Positions 1-8,728 of a stretch of DNA of 40,147 nt are shown here, piece by piece (the first letter of the stretch is position 1; each line of letters begins with the position of its first letter). Under the pieces are notes generated by a model. The model was not told the origin of the DNA, made no database searches, and was given only the letters and a program-made list of their open reading frames with translations. The stretch lies in NCBI GenBank assembly GCA_018064855.1, contig JAGHUM010000045.1, positions 1-40,147 of the forward strand. The letters are read 5' to 3'. This DNA comes from Candidatus Physcocola equi (GTDB lineage: Bacteria; Bacteroidota; Bacteroidia; Bacteroidales; Paludibacteraceae). The translations under genes were made by a program, and so were the position numbers.

Positions 1-150
1 GCGGCTATCATCACCCCTTCCTCGCTGGTGAATCCCTTGCAGGCGCTTCTGCCTACCGTAAACGGACGGATTGACCGTTCAGATAACGAGTTGTCAATAT
101 CTACTGGTACACCCCTTTTTGTTTGTGTAGGGAAAGGGCATATCATTTGA
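1..150 (+). CDS. C-terminal end of an unidentified protein (partial)
   Basis: Frame 1 is open from the window edge to a TGA at 148-150, giving 49 residues that begin AAIITPSSLVNPLQ and end PLFVCVGKGHII. The mix of residues looks like a real globular C-terminus, but nothing identifies the family. It converges on the minus-strand lipoprotein gene that ends at 182, and no hairpin is visible between them. Because the start lies outside the window and the stretch is short, this could also be a chance open frame. Confidence 0.45.
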   Translation, partial: AAIITPSSLVNPLQALLPTVNGRIDRSDNELSISTGTPLFVCVGKGHII

Positions 151-181
151 CACGCCTCTTATTCCGTTATTTTCATACAAT

Positions 182-721
182 TTAGTGCTTAACATGAATA
201 GACGAACCGTCCTTCATGAAAGCTATGTAGGAATAGCCTTTCTTCTCCAAAATCATATCCAAAACATCGTCAGCAGAATTAGAAACGCCATGGAATGTAG
301 GTTCAACAGTAACCACAGTGTTATTCTCTGACCAAACAGGTTTGAAATTGGTGTCCGTCAAAATGCGGTTTGTGTCATCATACTTAGCCGGGTCGGTGAC
401 AACCACACGCTTATAAGACTTGATTTCCGCAGCTTCCGAGAAATCATATACATTGTGTCCACTTTTGGCTGCCCAGTCTCTCTGTTCGAACGATCCATCA
501 ACAGCCTCAGTCTCATCAGTGACAATCTTTGCCACATTTTTGCCATCAATGTCAGCACGAGTACCTTCTTTTACTGCATCAACAGAAGAAGCGAGAGATT
601 CAGACTTTTGAGATTCCACCTGAGTAGAATCCGCATTTGTTTCAGAAGTAGCGTTGTTACCACAAGATGTTCCAGCCAAAGTTAGAGCCAAAACAAATAA
701 AAAAGTAAGTTGTTTTTTCAT
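182..721 (-). CDS. putative lipoprotein of unknown function
   Basis: This 179-residue protein starts MKKQLTFLFVLALTLAG and has a lipobox-like GTSC with Cys at about residue 20, so it is probably a lipidated envelope protein. A Ser/Thr/Glu-rich linker follows to about residue 55, then a soluble domain ending DGSSIHVKH. I do not recognise the domain. A -7 element TATCTTTG lies at 749-756 on the minus strand, 28 bases upstream of the start, so the gene probably has its own promoter; no good -33 box was found. It lies downstream of the T9SS mini-protein gene (61-base gap) and is probably a separate transcript. Confidence 0.75.
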   Translation of the reverse strand: MKKQLTFLFVLALTLAGTSCGNNATSETNADSTQVESQKSESLASSVDAVKEGTRADIDGKNVAKIVTDETEAVDGSFEQRDWAAKSGHNVYDFSEAAEIKSYKRVVVTDPAKYDDTNRILTDTNFKPVWSENNTVVTVEPTFHGVSNSADDVLDMILEKKGYSYIAFMKDGSSIHVKH

Positions 722-782
722 TAATATTTTTTATTTTGTTACACGCTGCAAAGATAGACTTGAAAAATAGCGTAATGAGCCT

Positions 783-1244
783 TTATTTTTTCACGAATTT
801 CACCATAGTCTTATCCAACAAAAGCAGATACACGCCCTGAGAGAGGTTACTGACATTGATTCTATTTTCGCCATCACTAGCAGAAGTCTGCAATTTCAGT
901 TGTCCGATTGCATCAAAAATTCGGAGAGAAGTGCTGGCTGGTATTCCTTTAATGACCAATTCATCCTTCACCAAGGCATTGGAAATGAGCACTTCGTTAA
1001 AAGCCAAAGGGATATTAGTCTCCGGAGAAAACTTCACAACAACACCATCCATATCCTCACTCTCGGAAGTTCCATTTTGGAAATGAATCACCACATTATC
1101 CCCTTCGAAAGTAATCTGTGAGACTGCATTTTCAACATCAATGCCATTGATATTCACTACCGGATTTGCCATCAACAGACCTGTCGATAGAAGCGCCATA
1201 AGAGTCGCGCAAATTTTATCCAAAAACTTCACACACATAAGCAT
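783..1244 (-). CDS. small secreted protein with T9SS type A-like C-terminal tail
   Basis: The 153-residue product has an N-terminal hydrophobic segment ending in LLMAN (about residues 12-27, likely signal peptide), a short beta-rich region of about 50 residues containing ITFEGDNVVIHF, and a C-terminal domain with LRIFDAIGQ, INVSNLSQGVYLL and a terminal VKFVKK. That tail has the hallmarks of the Por/T9SS type A sorting domain, so outer-membrane secretion or surface attachment through T9SS is inferred. The gene starts 11 bases after the GH30 gene ends, on the same strand, so the two are probably co-transcribed. Starts at 1244 or two codons later (1238) are both possible. The protein is almost all signal and sorting tail, with little room for a catalytic domain. 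Confidence 0.75.
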   Translation of the reverse strand: MLMCVKFLDKICATLMALLSTGLLMANPVVNINGIDVENAVSQITFEGDNVVIHFQNGTSESEDMDGVVVKFSPETNIPLAFNEVLISNALVKDELVIKGIPASTSLRIFDAIGQLKLQTSASDGENRINVSNLSQGVYLLLLDKTMVKFVKK

Positions 1245-1255
1245 CTCACGTCAAA

Positions 1256-3904
1256 TTATCTAATAATCAGTCTCATTCCGTTCACGAAATAGACACCGGA
1301 AGCCCAATGGGACGTAGGGAGAACAATATCATGAGCACCGGCAGACAGTTCCTCATTCGTCTTGAACAAAACCACGCCAGATGCGGAAGTAACTTCCAAT
1401 GACAAAGAAATATTATCGGCACAAGATACGGAAAGAACAGCATTGCTACCCTTTGCGATTGGGTTGGACTTCCACGCCACATCATTCACTCCGGCTAGAG
1501 TAAACTGAGCAGTGGTAGGCTTAAGTATGACAAACTTACCCGTTTTTGTAACGACACTATCCTGATAGCTGACCGAACTAACCACATAGTCGAACGAACC
1601 GATTTCCGTTGGAGTACCACTGAAGAAGACCGTTTGAATATCATCATCGATCGACACTTCCATACCTTCCGGCATGTGCGGATTCCAAGACACTTCAACC
1701 GTCTGCGCATTCGTCCAGACATAAGAGAAAGGCACCAAATCGTTGCCTCTTTCAAGTGTCTGTTTGCTACCGCCATTTCCTTGTTTCTCAATCGTAGGGA
1801 TACCACCCACTACAATCAGCACACCGTCTCCGGAAATCACTTCCGGAAAATCTTTCGCTGTATATCTGCCACTCACCAACTCTTTGCCGGCAATGGTAGC
1901 GCGATTGACCTGCAGTTCAGTCTGCAGATTGAGCAAAGCACCTTCTTCCAGAACGACAGCATCGGTCACATTTTTAGCGATGATATCCAGTTTCGCGCCA
2001 GCATAGACAATGGCGCCATTCACGCCCAGACCAGCGTTATTATCAACACGCAAAGTGCCCTCTCTCACTTGCCACCATCCGCTAAATTCCGCATTGTTGC
2101 CGAGCAGATCGAGGACACCGATACTGGTTTTCGTGAGATCCTTATTACCGGAAATCGGAGCGGAAAGCGCAAAAACAGACTCTTCCTTGCTTCCGACCTG
2201 GATGGTAGAAGACTCGTGAACAAAAATGTTTTCTCCCGAAAGAGAATAATAAGGGTTTCCAGTCGTTGATTTCAACACACCACCGTAAAGGTGCAAATCG
2301 ACCACGCTCACGTTTTCGCTATACACACGGAAGATACCTTCTTTCTCCACAACCACAGGAGCCGATTGAGCGATGCCACGCGCAAACACCTCACCATTGC
2401 GGATCACCGTAGTATCGGAGTTCATCGGATAATAACTTGGAGTCCAGTTTTTATTCGAATTCCACTCACGGTTATCCTCGCTCAGCATATTATAGATGAG
2501 CGTTGTCGGTTTTCTGTCGATAAATTCAAGAGTAAGGATGGTGTTGGCAGGCATCCAAATCTCGTTGCCATCATAAGCACCCACATTACGACTCCACAAG
2601 TTCATGCCCGGACAGGTCACTGTCATCCTTGTCTTGTATCCTGCATACAAATACTCATCCACACCTTTCAAATCCAGGCTGTGGTTTTTCGTATCGCTGA
2701 TATTGATCAGATTGACAATCATGGTTTTGCGCTGTGGGTGCTGGAAAACACAAACCACGATATCGCCAGAATTGCACTTTGATTCAGTCACCAGATAACC
2801 CGGACGAGCATATTTAGAAAAATGTCTCAAGCCATGATATTCCGGTTCGATGCTGATACCATTGGGGAAAGTTTGTTCCTCATCCCATTTGTTGACATTG
2901 ATACAGCCCGATCCTTCATTCCACAACGTATTCCAATGCAAATAATACTGCACACGGTTGACATTAAACGCATTAGCAATGAAATGTGCGGTGTAGATAG
3001 CATCATTTGGCACACGGTCGCGAAGTTGTGAGTTTTCCGTCATCCACAAAGGCTTGTCGTTCAAGTCTTTTGCCATCTGTGCCATAGACTCCTTAAAATC
3101 TTCCGGATGATAATAGCGTCCGTCACCGTCATTATAAGGATAGCCACTATGATAATAATGGAATCCATATCCGCTGAGAAGATTTTTATTCAGCGCCTTG
3201 ATATAGTTTTGCGTCTGGTTCCATCCGATACCGATATTGTCAGCGCCAATGATTTTAGGAGGATTGTCCAATTTGTTGATTTCATTGGCCACCGCATCGA
3301 GCGCCTTGCCATATCCTGCCACATTTTTCTGTTCAGTAGGCGTGAGGATCATCGTGGAGTAATCGGCTTTGCAGTCTGGTTCGTTTTGAATGGAGATATA
3401 TTCCGGATAGATGCCGACCTCACGATAACGTTCGAGTGATCTTCTCCACCATTGACCGAATTTTTCATAGACAAAACGTCCGTATTCCTTTTTAAGCGTA
3501 GATTCCTCATCCGTTCTTCCACCCTCTTCCTTACCATTGGCTTTGAGATAAGCAGGTGCGGACCAAGAGCACATCACCACTGGCAGATCTTGTCCGCAAA
3601 GTTCTTTCGCCTTGTGGAAGATTTCCGCCTCAATAGTGAAATCGGCATCATCCTTCTGCGCCCAGTTTCCGATACGCAAAGCACTGAGACCAAGACCGGT
3701 AAAAAGCGTATCGTAGAGTGCCTCCTTGTTGGGGTGATTGGTAGCCCAGTCGAGGTAATAAACCATATTACCTCCGATGCCGCCGACCTTTTGATAAGTC
3801 GTATTGGTATTTACAGTGACAACAGCAGTTGATCCACTCGCCGAAAAAAACGGTGAGCAGACAGCCCCGATCAAGAGCATCCCCATTGTTAGCACTTTAT
3901 TCAT
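1256..3904 (-). CDS. GH30-family glycoside hydrolase with T9SS-type tail
   Basis: This 882-residue secreted enzyme has a signal peptide (about 1-25), then a clan GH-A (beta/alpha)8 barrel resembling GH30 (glucosylceramidase, xylanase and beta-1,6-glucanase type). The likely acid/base is Glu175 in SIQNEPD and the nucleophile Glu290 in WMTENS. The GH30 beta-sandwich follows (about 350-470). Next comes an autotransporter-like beta-helix region (about 480-710; NNAEFSGWWQVREGTLRV), an Ig-like putative domain (about 735-795) and a T9SS type A-like tail (about 805-882) ending SGVYFVNGMRLIIR. It probably cuts a beta-linked polysaccharide at the cell surface; the substrate cannot be read from the sequence. 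A -7 element TATATTTG lies at 3953-3960 (minus). It heads an apparent operon with the T9SS mini-protein downstream. Confidence 0.88.
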   Translation of the reverse strand: MNKVLTMGMLLIGAVCSPFFSASGSTAVVTVNTNTTYQKVGGIGGNMVYYLDWATNHPNKEALYDTLFTGLGLSALRIGNWAQKDDADFTIEAEIFHKAKELCGQDLPVVMCSWSAPAYLKANGKEEGGRTDEESTLKKEYGRFVYEKFGQWWRRSLERYREVGIYPEYISIQNEPDCKADYSTMILTPTEQKNVAGYGKALDAVANEINKLDNPPKIIGADNIGIGWNQTQNYIKALNKNLLSGYGFHYYHSGYPYNDGDGRYYHPEDFKESMAQMAKDLNDKPLWMTENSQLRDRVPNDAIYTAHFIANAFNVNRVQYYLHWNTLWNEGSGCINVNKWDEEQTFPNGISIEPEYHGLRHFSKYARPGYLVTESKCNSGDIVVCVFQHPQRKTMIVNLINISDTKNHSLDLKGVDEYLYAGYKTRMTVTCPGMNLWSRNVGAYDGNEIWMPANTILTLEFIDRKPTTLIYNMLSEDNREWNSNKNWTPSYYPMNSDTTVIRNGEVFARGIAQSAPVVVEKEGIFRVYSENVSVVDLHLYGGVLKSTTGNPYYSLSGENIFVHESSTIQVGSKEESVFALSAPISGNKDLTKTSIGVLDLLGNNAEFSGWWQVREGTLRVDNNAGLGVNGAIVYAGAKLDIIAKNVTDAVVLEEGALLNLQTELQVNRATIAGKELVSGRYTAKDFPEVISGDGVLIVVGGIPTIEKQGNGGSKQTLERGNDLVPFSYVWTNAQTVEVSWNPHMPEGMEVSIDDDIQTVFFSGTPTEIGSFDYVVSSVSYQDSVVTKTGKFVILKPTTAQFTLAGVNDVAWKSNPIAKGSNAVLSVSCADNISLSLEVTSASGVVLFKTNEELSAGAHDIVLPTSHWASGVYFVNGMRLIIR

Positions 3905-4141
3905 ATAAAAACCAATCTATACGACCACAAAAAAATTATTTTATCACACACGCAAATATAATGATATTTTGGAAAAAATCATTTTTTTTGACGAAAAAAT
4001 ACAATAAACGAAAAAAAGACACGTTGCAGCGGAAAACCGTCATTCCCATTAAGACTAAAACGAATCAAAGTAGAAAACCCGCAGGATTTTAGACATTTGC
4101 GTCAAAACACGCACGTTTTCCAAAAAAAACAGCAAAAAAAA

Positions 4142-4172
4142 TTTGCGTTCTAAAAAAACATCACTAAATTTG
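4142..4172 (+). promoter_or_regulatory. Bacteroidetes-type promoter for tRNA-Leu
   Basis: TTTG at 4142-4145 and TAAATTTG at 4165-4172 are separated by 19 bases, a full match to the -33/-7 consensus. The tRNA begins 21 bases after the -7 box. This is also the only promoter visible upstream of thiE. Confidence 0.8.
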
Positions 4173-4193
4173 CACCACAAAATAAAACGCCAT

Positions 4194-4275
4194 GCCCAGA
4201 TGGCGGAATCGGTAGACGCGCTGGTCTCAAACACCAGTGGAGCAATCCATCCCGGTTCGATCCCGGGTCTGGGTA
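4194..4275 (+). tRNA. tRNA-Leu (anticodon CAA)
   Basis: The acceptor stem GCCCAGA pairs with TCTGGGT, with discriminator A at 4275. The anticodon stem CTGGT/ACCAG encloses the loop CTCAAAC, giving anticodon CAA, which reads UUG. A long variable arm (TGGA-GCAA-TCCA), typical of class II tRNAs such as Leu, and the T-arm CCCGG-TTCGATC-CCGGG are both present. CCA is not encoded. No duplicate of the tRNA 3' end was noticed nearby, so there is no sign that an integrated element used it. Confidence 0.96.
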
Positions 4276-4280
4276 CTGAA

Positions 4281-4311
4281 GAGGTTAATCAACGTGATTG
4301 ACCTCTTTTTT
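4281..4311 (+). terminator. intrinsic terminator after tRNA-Leu
   Basis: GAGGTTAATCA (4281-4291) pairs with TGATTGACCTC (4295-4305) apart from one G-T pair, with a 3-base loop, and runs straight into a T tract. It ends only about 23 bases before the thiE start codon. Confidence 0.8.
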
Positions 4312-4333
4312 ATTTCACAAAACACAACGTTTT

Positions 4334-5008
4334 ATGACACCAGCACAATTCGAAGCATTCAATCTTCAGTTCATCACCCACACCAATGCCAAACGCGGCT
4401 ATCTTGAAGGTGCTAAACTGGCCTTGGAAGGAGGTTGTAAATGGGTGCAACTTCGCATGAAAAACGCCAGCGACGCCGAAGTGGAAGAGGTAGCCAATGA
4501 ATTGCAACCCCTTTGCCGCCAGCATCATGCCGTTTTTCTGATTGACGACCGTGTGGATCTTTGCAAGAAAATAGGCGCAGACGGTGTTCACTTAGGCAAA
4601 AACGACATGCACCCCGCCGAAGCACGCGAGATTTTGGGCAGCGGATTCATCATCGGCGGCACCTGCAACACAATGGAAGATGTGGAGCGCATCGCCGCCC
4701 ACGTCGATTACATCGGCTGTGGCCCGTTCCGCTACACCACCACCAAGCAAAACCTGGCGCCTGTCCTCGGCCTTGAGGGGTATAAAAACATCATTTGGGA
4801 GATGCGCAGTAAAGGCATCAACACCCCATTGGTAGCCATCGGCGGCATTGAAAAATCCGACATTCCATCGATACTTGAGACCGGTGTGAACGGCATTGCA
4901 TTGTCTGGCTCCATCCTCAACGCAGAAGACCCAGCGAAAGAAACACAATCGTTGCTCGAAGTCATCTATGCCAGTCCGATGAGGGCTTATTTGGGAAAAG
5001 AACTATAG
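4334..5008 (+). CDS. thiE: thiamine-phosphate synthase
   Basis: ThiE joins HMP-pyrophosphate to thiazole phosphate to make thiamine phosphate in the cytoplasm. The 224-residue length fits the family. Visible signatures are QLRMKN, LIDDRVDLC (metal-binding Asp pair), GVHLGKNDM, GGTCNT, the CGPFRYTTTK loop and AIGGI near the phosphate site. I chose the ATG at 4334 (MTPAQFEAF) because the upstream in-frame ATG at 4298 sits inside the tRNA terminator hairpin. The gene stands alone; no thiC, thiG, thiH or thiS is nearby. No TPP riboswitch or separate promoter is visible, so expression may depend on read-through from the tRNA promoter. It could be a second ThiE or TenI-like copy, but the active-site motifs favour a working ThiE. 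Confidence 0.92.
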   Translation: MTPAQFEAFNLQFITHTNAKRGYLEGAKLALEGGCKWVQLRMKNASDAEVEEVANELQPLCRQHHAVFLIDDRVDLCKKIGADGVHLGKNDMHPAEAREILGSGFIIGGTCNTMEDVERIAAHVDYIGCGPFRYTTTKQNLAPVLGLEGYKNIIWEMRSKGINTPLVAIGGIEKSDIPSILETGVNGIALSGSILNAEDPAKETQSLLEVIYASPMRAYLGKEL

Positions 5009-5044
5009 GTCTTTTTTGTTTTGAGTGAATCTTCAGTCACAATG
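5005..5044 (+). repeat. dispersed direct repeat, copy A
   Basis: ATAGGTCTTTTT, then TTTTGAGTGAATC, then TTCAGTCACAATG matches copy B at 8069-8112 in the same orientation, with a 4-base indel and two substitutions. Its first bases overlap the thiE stop codon. Copies A and B bracket the VIT/vWFA gene. Confidence 0.7.
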
Positions 5045-5051
5045 ATAAAAC

Positions 5052-5082
5052 AAGGGGTATCAAAAACTATTTGATACCCCTT
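5052..5082. terminator. bidirectional terminator between thiE and the VIT-domain gene
   Basis: AAGGGGTATCAAA (5052-5064) and its exact complement TTTGATACCCCTT (5070-5082) form a 13-bp stem with a 5-base loop. It lies between two convergent genes and has A/T-rich flanks on both sides. Confidence 0.8.
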
Positions 5083-5089
5083 AAATTTA

Positions 5090-7966
5090 TCAGAAAGTGA
5101 TTTCACCAATATAATTCGTACCCTTCACATTTTCCAAACGGAGTGTCAGGACTTGCTTTTTCTGAGTTGGCTTACCAAAATCGGTGAAAACCGTAGCGGT
5201 GACGACAACAGGCTGTAAAACCTTTTGACTGGAAGAACCATAATAGTTGCATTCGATTTTATATTTGCCCTTCTTAGCCACTTTCAGACAGAACTCTTCA
5301 GGGCCATACCCCCTTGTCACATCGTCTGAAATTCGGCCACCGATAACAGTCCTGTTGTGATTATACATGCACTTTTCTCCATTCGGGTCTGTAACCCACA
5401 AGTCAATATCACTATTGTCCACGTTCCACTGCAACGATATGCGGATATCCACCGGGCAGTTGCCCATCAGGCGAGGATCGTATCCAGATGTGTCAATCTT
5501 GTCAGGGTGAGCAGCGATCAGAGCATTCAGTTCGTTGAGCGTGATCTGCTGTATTCTCCGGAACCGGTCGTCCCAAAGTCTTGAACTCACTTTATAAAAC
5601 AAATCTGCAGCCCTCTGATATTCACTATTTTCTGCACAGGCGAGTGCTAGATCCCGGTAAGACTGAGGTTCCTCACCTCTCATTTTCACCACATCTTCCA
5701 ACACGCTCACCGCCAGATTAAATTCCTGATACTCTTCAAGTTTCTTTGCGCAAGAGCGCAGCAATTCAGGATCCTCCAGTTTCAATTCACATAGGTTGGA
5801 AACAATTCGGATGGCATTATCCACCTGTTTTTCGCGATAGAAATAGTCTGCCACGTCCATATAGAAAGAAGGAGACATCGCATACTCTTTCTTCAACTTC
5901 AAATAGACAGCATACATTTCCTCTGCAGGAGTGGATTTTAGTTCCGACAGATATGGAACATCCGGATTCCAGTATTGAATACTGATTTTAGTATGATTTG
6001 CGGCATTGGAAGTATTCTTCTCACCATACCTTTGAGAAACAGTAAAACTTTCCACATCATCCGACATTCCCGCCACAACTACAGGTTCCTCACGTGTAGG
6101 TGTATAACGGAGCTCACGTGATTCTAATGATGATACTCCTCGCACTCGCACACTCGAACCTGTCAAACTTGCAAGTGTATCACTTGCTACTTCCGCTTTA
6201 GCATATTGAGCATCCGGATCAAACTTTGTGTTCCACCACTTCAAGAAATCATTTCTGTCATCAATGATACTTTGAGGCAATCGGTCGGAAACATGGTCCA
6301 AAGTCGGTTTGTTCATCACCAAAGCGTTGTATTCATTCCGCAGTTCCGCAGGAGGCACAATGCCATAACGCACATAGTCTTCCACACGGTCGAGGACGAT
6401 GAGCGAAGTATTGTCTGTGACAATGCCAAACTGCTTTGCCAGCAATGTGATTTCATCGTTGTTTCGCTTCTTGTCCATTTCGAGTTCGGCCAACTTTTTC
6501 TGCGCCCAGATGCGTTTCACATTGTTGGCCTCCTGCTTCTTCAAAGCCGAGACCTCATAGGTGGCACTATCGACAGCCTGATTGCCGAAGCCAAAATACA
6601 GTGTGATTTTCGCAGTCTTAGGCAAAAGAATTCCAGCCAACGAGAAAGACTCACCAACAGGGCAAGGCAATGAAGGATAAACATCCTTAATCTCTTCATT
6701 GTTGTATTTGGCACCCAGGAAAGAATACACATTAGAGGTAAGCAAGCGAAGTGCCTCTTTGGTATTGACGGACGCCAAATTGATGTAATTGCCATGATTG
6801 CTGACAGCGATATTGCGTAAGAACGGATGATCTGCCACAGCGCTGGCATTGATGACGTGCACCGGTTTGCCACCCTTGAGGGCATCCGGTTTCCCGATAT
6901 TAGACAAGCCATCAGAAAAGAAGAGGATCTCGTCGGTATTGTATTTGCTGAAATCGATACATCCCAACTGAGTGGCCCCATCAAAGGCGCAATTTTCAAG
7001 CACATTCACAGCTTTGTCTAAAGAGTAAACCTCGTCGGTATGCACTTTGTAACTGAAAGTGACCAGACGGACCTTTTTAATGCCGCACGCGTTGGCATAG
7101 TCTTTCAGCAGGCTTATTGCCGTCTGCTGGTCGGCCGTCTGTGCCGAAGAAGACACATCGTATATGACAGTCAGGCTTTTAGGCAGCACTTTATCCTTCT
7201 GCTGAGGTTTGATGTTGGCAAAAGTATAAAAATAGGTGGTTGCACCTGCATTTTCAGTAAAGACGCTCGGCAGATTGTTCTTAGGGATTTCAATGACGAT
7301 GTCTTTGTTCAGTTTATAATTCTTTTTCTCGAAATTGGATTTATAGTTGTCGCCATCCGCCTGGAATGAGAGATTCATCCCATTTTTATCCACAACAGGC
7401 TTGGCTTGGTTTTGGAGAAGGACATTGAGACTAAACGTCTGGACAGTGACGTTTGACGCCAAAGGCAGACGATAGAAGCATTTGCCGTCTGTAGATTTCA
7501 GTTCTTGCTCGTAAGCCACCAAAACTCTGCGCGTTCCATCGGGATTAAAAGGATAGATGCGCGTTTTGAAGTTGTTGCCCTTGGTTTTCTCCAGCAATCC
7601 AGGGTCCACGTTTCTGCGTGTGACATCTTCAAACGTTTTTCGGCCTTTTTCCTTTTCCACCACAACGCCTTCACGAAGAGTGCCATTAATATCGAGCGCA
7701 TAGCGCGACACCGTCTGTCCTTCGCCCAGCGGGAATTCAAATTCACCCTCCAGCACGCGAGAGGAACTATTGTGGAAAGTCATATCAAAGGTAGTGGTGG
7801 CAATGTTTCCCACCACATCCACTTTCACACTGAGGTCTTGCAACGAAACAGAACCATCCTTATACTGAGTCCTCACCACAGGAAGAATGTTGACTTGGGC
7901 TTCAGCAACCGAGCCAAAGGCGAAAGAGCCCAAAGCCACTAAACTGAGAATGTTTTTTATCTTCAT
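5090..7966 (-). CDS. VIT/vWFA/TPR/DUF2135 secreted protein
   Basis: From the chosen start the protein has 958 residues. A signal peptide (MKIKNILSLVALGSFAFG, cleaved near AEA) is followed by a VIT (inter-alpha-trypsin/vault) domain at about 30-160, a vWFA domain at about 265-430 with a DVSSS metal-site motif, a linker, TPR-like helices at about 690-800 and a C-terminal DUF2135 domain (about 840-955; DIDLWVTDPNGE). Proteins of this build are envelope or secreted proteins thought to mediate metal-dependent protein contacts; no enzyme activity is expected. The open frame extends to 8005, but the Met at 7966 gives a proper signal peptide. A -7 element TAAGTTTG (8003-8010, minus) overlaps the longer version and supports the shorter start. 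It is transcribed alone and converges on thiE. Confidence 0.88.
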   Translation of the reverse strand: MKIKNILSLVALGSFAFGSVAEAQVNILPVVRTQYKDGSVSLQDLSVKVDVVGNIATTTFDMTFHNSSSRVLEGEFEFPLGEGQTVSRYALDINGTLREGVVVEKEKGRKTFEDVTRRNVDPGLLEKTKGNNFKTRIYPFNPDGTRRVLVAYEQELKSTDGKCFYRLPLASNVTVQTFSLNVLLQNQAKPVVDKNGMNLSFQADGDNYKSNFEKKNYKLNKDIVIEIPKNNLPSVFTENAGATTYFYTFANIKPQQKDKVLPKSLTVIYDVSSSAQTADQQTAISLLKDYANACGIKKVRLVTFSYKVHTDEVYSLDKAVNVLENCAFDGATQLGCIDFSKYNTDEILFFSDGLSNIGKPDALKGGKPVHVINASAVADHPFLRNIAVSNHGNYINLASVNTKEALRLLTSNVYSFLGAKYNNEEIKDVYPSLPCPVGESFSLAGILLPKTAKITLYFGFGNQAVDSATYEVSALKKQEANNVKRIWAQKKLAELEMDKKRNNDEITLLAKQFGIVTDNTSLIVLDRVEDYVRYGIVPPAELRNEYNALVMNKPTLDHVSDRLPQSIIDDRNDFLKWWNTKFDPDAQYAKAEVASDTLASLTGSSVRVRGVSSLESRELRYTPTREEPVVVAGMSDDVESFTVSQRYGEKNTSNAANHTKISIQYWNPDVPYLSELKSTPAEEMYAVYLKLKKEYAMSPSFYMDVADYFYREKQVDNAIRIVSNLCELKLEDPELLRSCAKKLEEYQEFNLAVSVLEDVVKMRGEEPQSYRDLALACAENSEYQRAADLFYKVSSRLWDDRFRRIQQITLNELNALIAAHPDKIDTSGYDPRLMGNCPVDIRISLQWNVDNSDIDLWVTDPNGEKCMYNHNRTVIGGRISDDVTRGYGPEEFCLKVAKKGKYKIECNYYGSSSQKVLQPVVVTATVFTDFGKPTQKKQVLTLRLENVKGTNYIGEITF

Positions 7967-8068
7967 AACGCAAAAACACCGATTAAGAAATTTTAATTTT
8001 TGCAAACTTATAAAAAATCTGCTTAAAAGCTGTTTAAATTTTTGCGAACTGCTTCTATTGGGCTTTTT

Positions 8069-8112
8069 ATAGGTCTTTTTCGTCTGTTTTGGGCGAATCT
8101 TCAGTCACAATG
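8069..8112 (+). repeat. dispersed direct repeat, copy B
   Basis: This copy matches copy A at 5005-5044 from ATAGGTCTTTTT through GAATCTTCAGTCACAATG. It runs on into a small palindrome, ACAATGG-GCAT-CCATTGT (8107-8124), that copy A lacks, which suggests a REP-like unit whose 3' end is degraded in copy A. Confidence 0.7.
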
Positions 8113-8224
8113 GGCATCCATTGTTCCTTTCAGATTCTCTTCAAAAGGTGGTAAATTTATAACAGCCGGGGAATTTTTCAAAAAACTGATTATCTTTGCA
8201 AAAACAAGAAGTTAAAGAATAGCT

Positions 8225-8728
8225 ATGTTGAACAAAAAACAAACCATTAAAACACTGATATTCATGTCGATTATCACCTTCATTTCCAGTCTGTTTGGAT
8301 GTAAGACTTCCGGAATAACCACAAAAGAGCCAAACGCACCACTCATCAAATATAGTTACCGATTGAGCAACACCTCGATAATGCCGATGAAAGAATTCAC
8401 TGTGGAGAAAATCGATGAAATCACCTGCAAGGTTACCTTCGCAAGCGATTTCGACCCCCAAAAGGGCGGTGTAGTGATGGACAGCTTGGAGACCAGCATT
8501 GGTCTGCTCCAGGAAATTGAAAAAGAGGTGAGAGCGCACAAAATGTACAAATACAAAGAACACTACACCCCACCATTCCGCATACTCGACGGGAAAAGTT
8601 GGATAATGAGCATGAAATTTGAAGACAGTTACTTCTATTCATCCGGTGAAAACGAATACCCCAGCGACAACGGGCTGTATATCATTGCGGATATTGTAGA
8701 GAAAGCCATCCAGAACCATAAGAGGTGA
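8225..8728 (+). CDS. putative lipoprotein of unknown function
   Basis: The 167-residue protein has a hydrophobic N-terminus (about 8-25) ending in the lipobox SLFGC with Cys at about 26, so it is probably an envelope lipoprotein. The mature part (FTVEKIDEITCKVTF, then a C-terminal ADIVEKAIQNHKR) matches nothing I recognise. A -7 box TATCTTTG lies at 8191-8198 without a clear -33 box. The helicase gene follows 57 bases downstream on the same strand with no visible terminator or promoter between them, so the two may share a transcript. The stop codon sits inside a 17-bp tandem duplication. Confidence 0.75.
   Translation: MLNKKQTIKTLIFMSIITFISSLFGCKTSGITTKEPNAPLIKYSYRLSNTSIMPMKEFTVEKIDEITCKVTFASDFDPQKGGVVMDSLETSIGLLQEIEKEVRAHKMYKYKEHYTPPFRILDGKSWIMSMKFEDSYFYSSGENEYPSDNGLYIIADIVEKAIQNHKR

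Noticed and set aside
3829..4092. An 87-codon plus-strand frame between the GH30 gene and tRNA-Leu.
   Set aside because: It overlaps the GH30 start, is very Lys-rich because of A runs, and has no promoter or recognisable domain.
4194..4275. tRNA-Leu as an integration site for a genomic island.
   Set aside because: No integrase and no repeat of the tRNA 3' end were noticed, and thiE follows directly.
4281..4333. A TPP riboswitch before thiE.
   Set aside because: Only a simple terminator hairpin fits in the gap; the THI-box sequences are absent.
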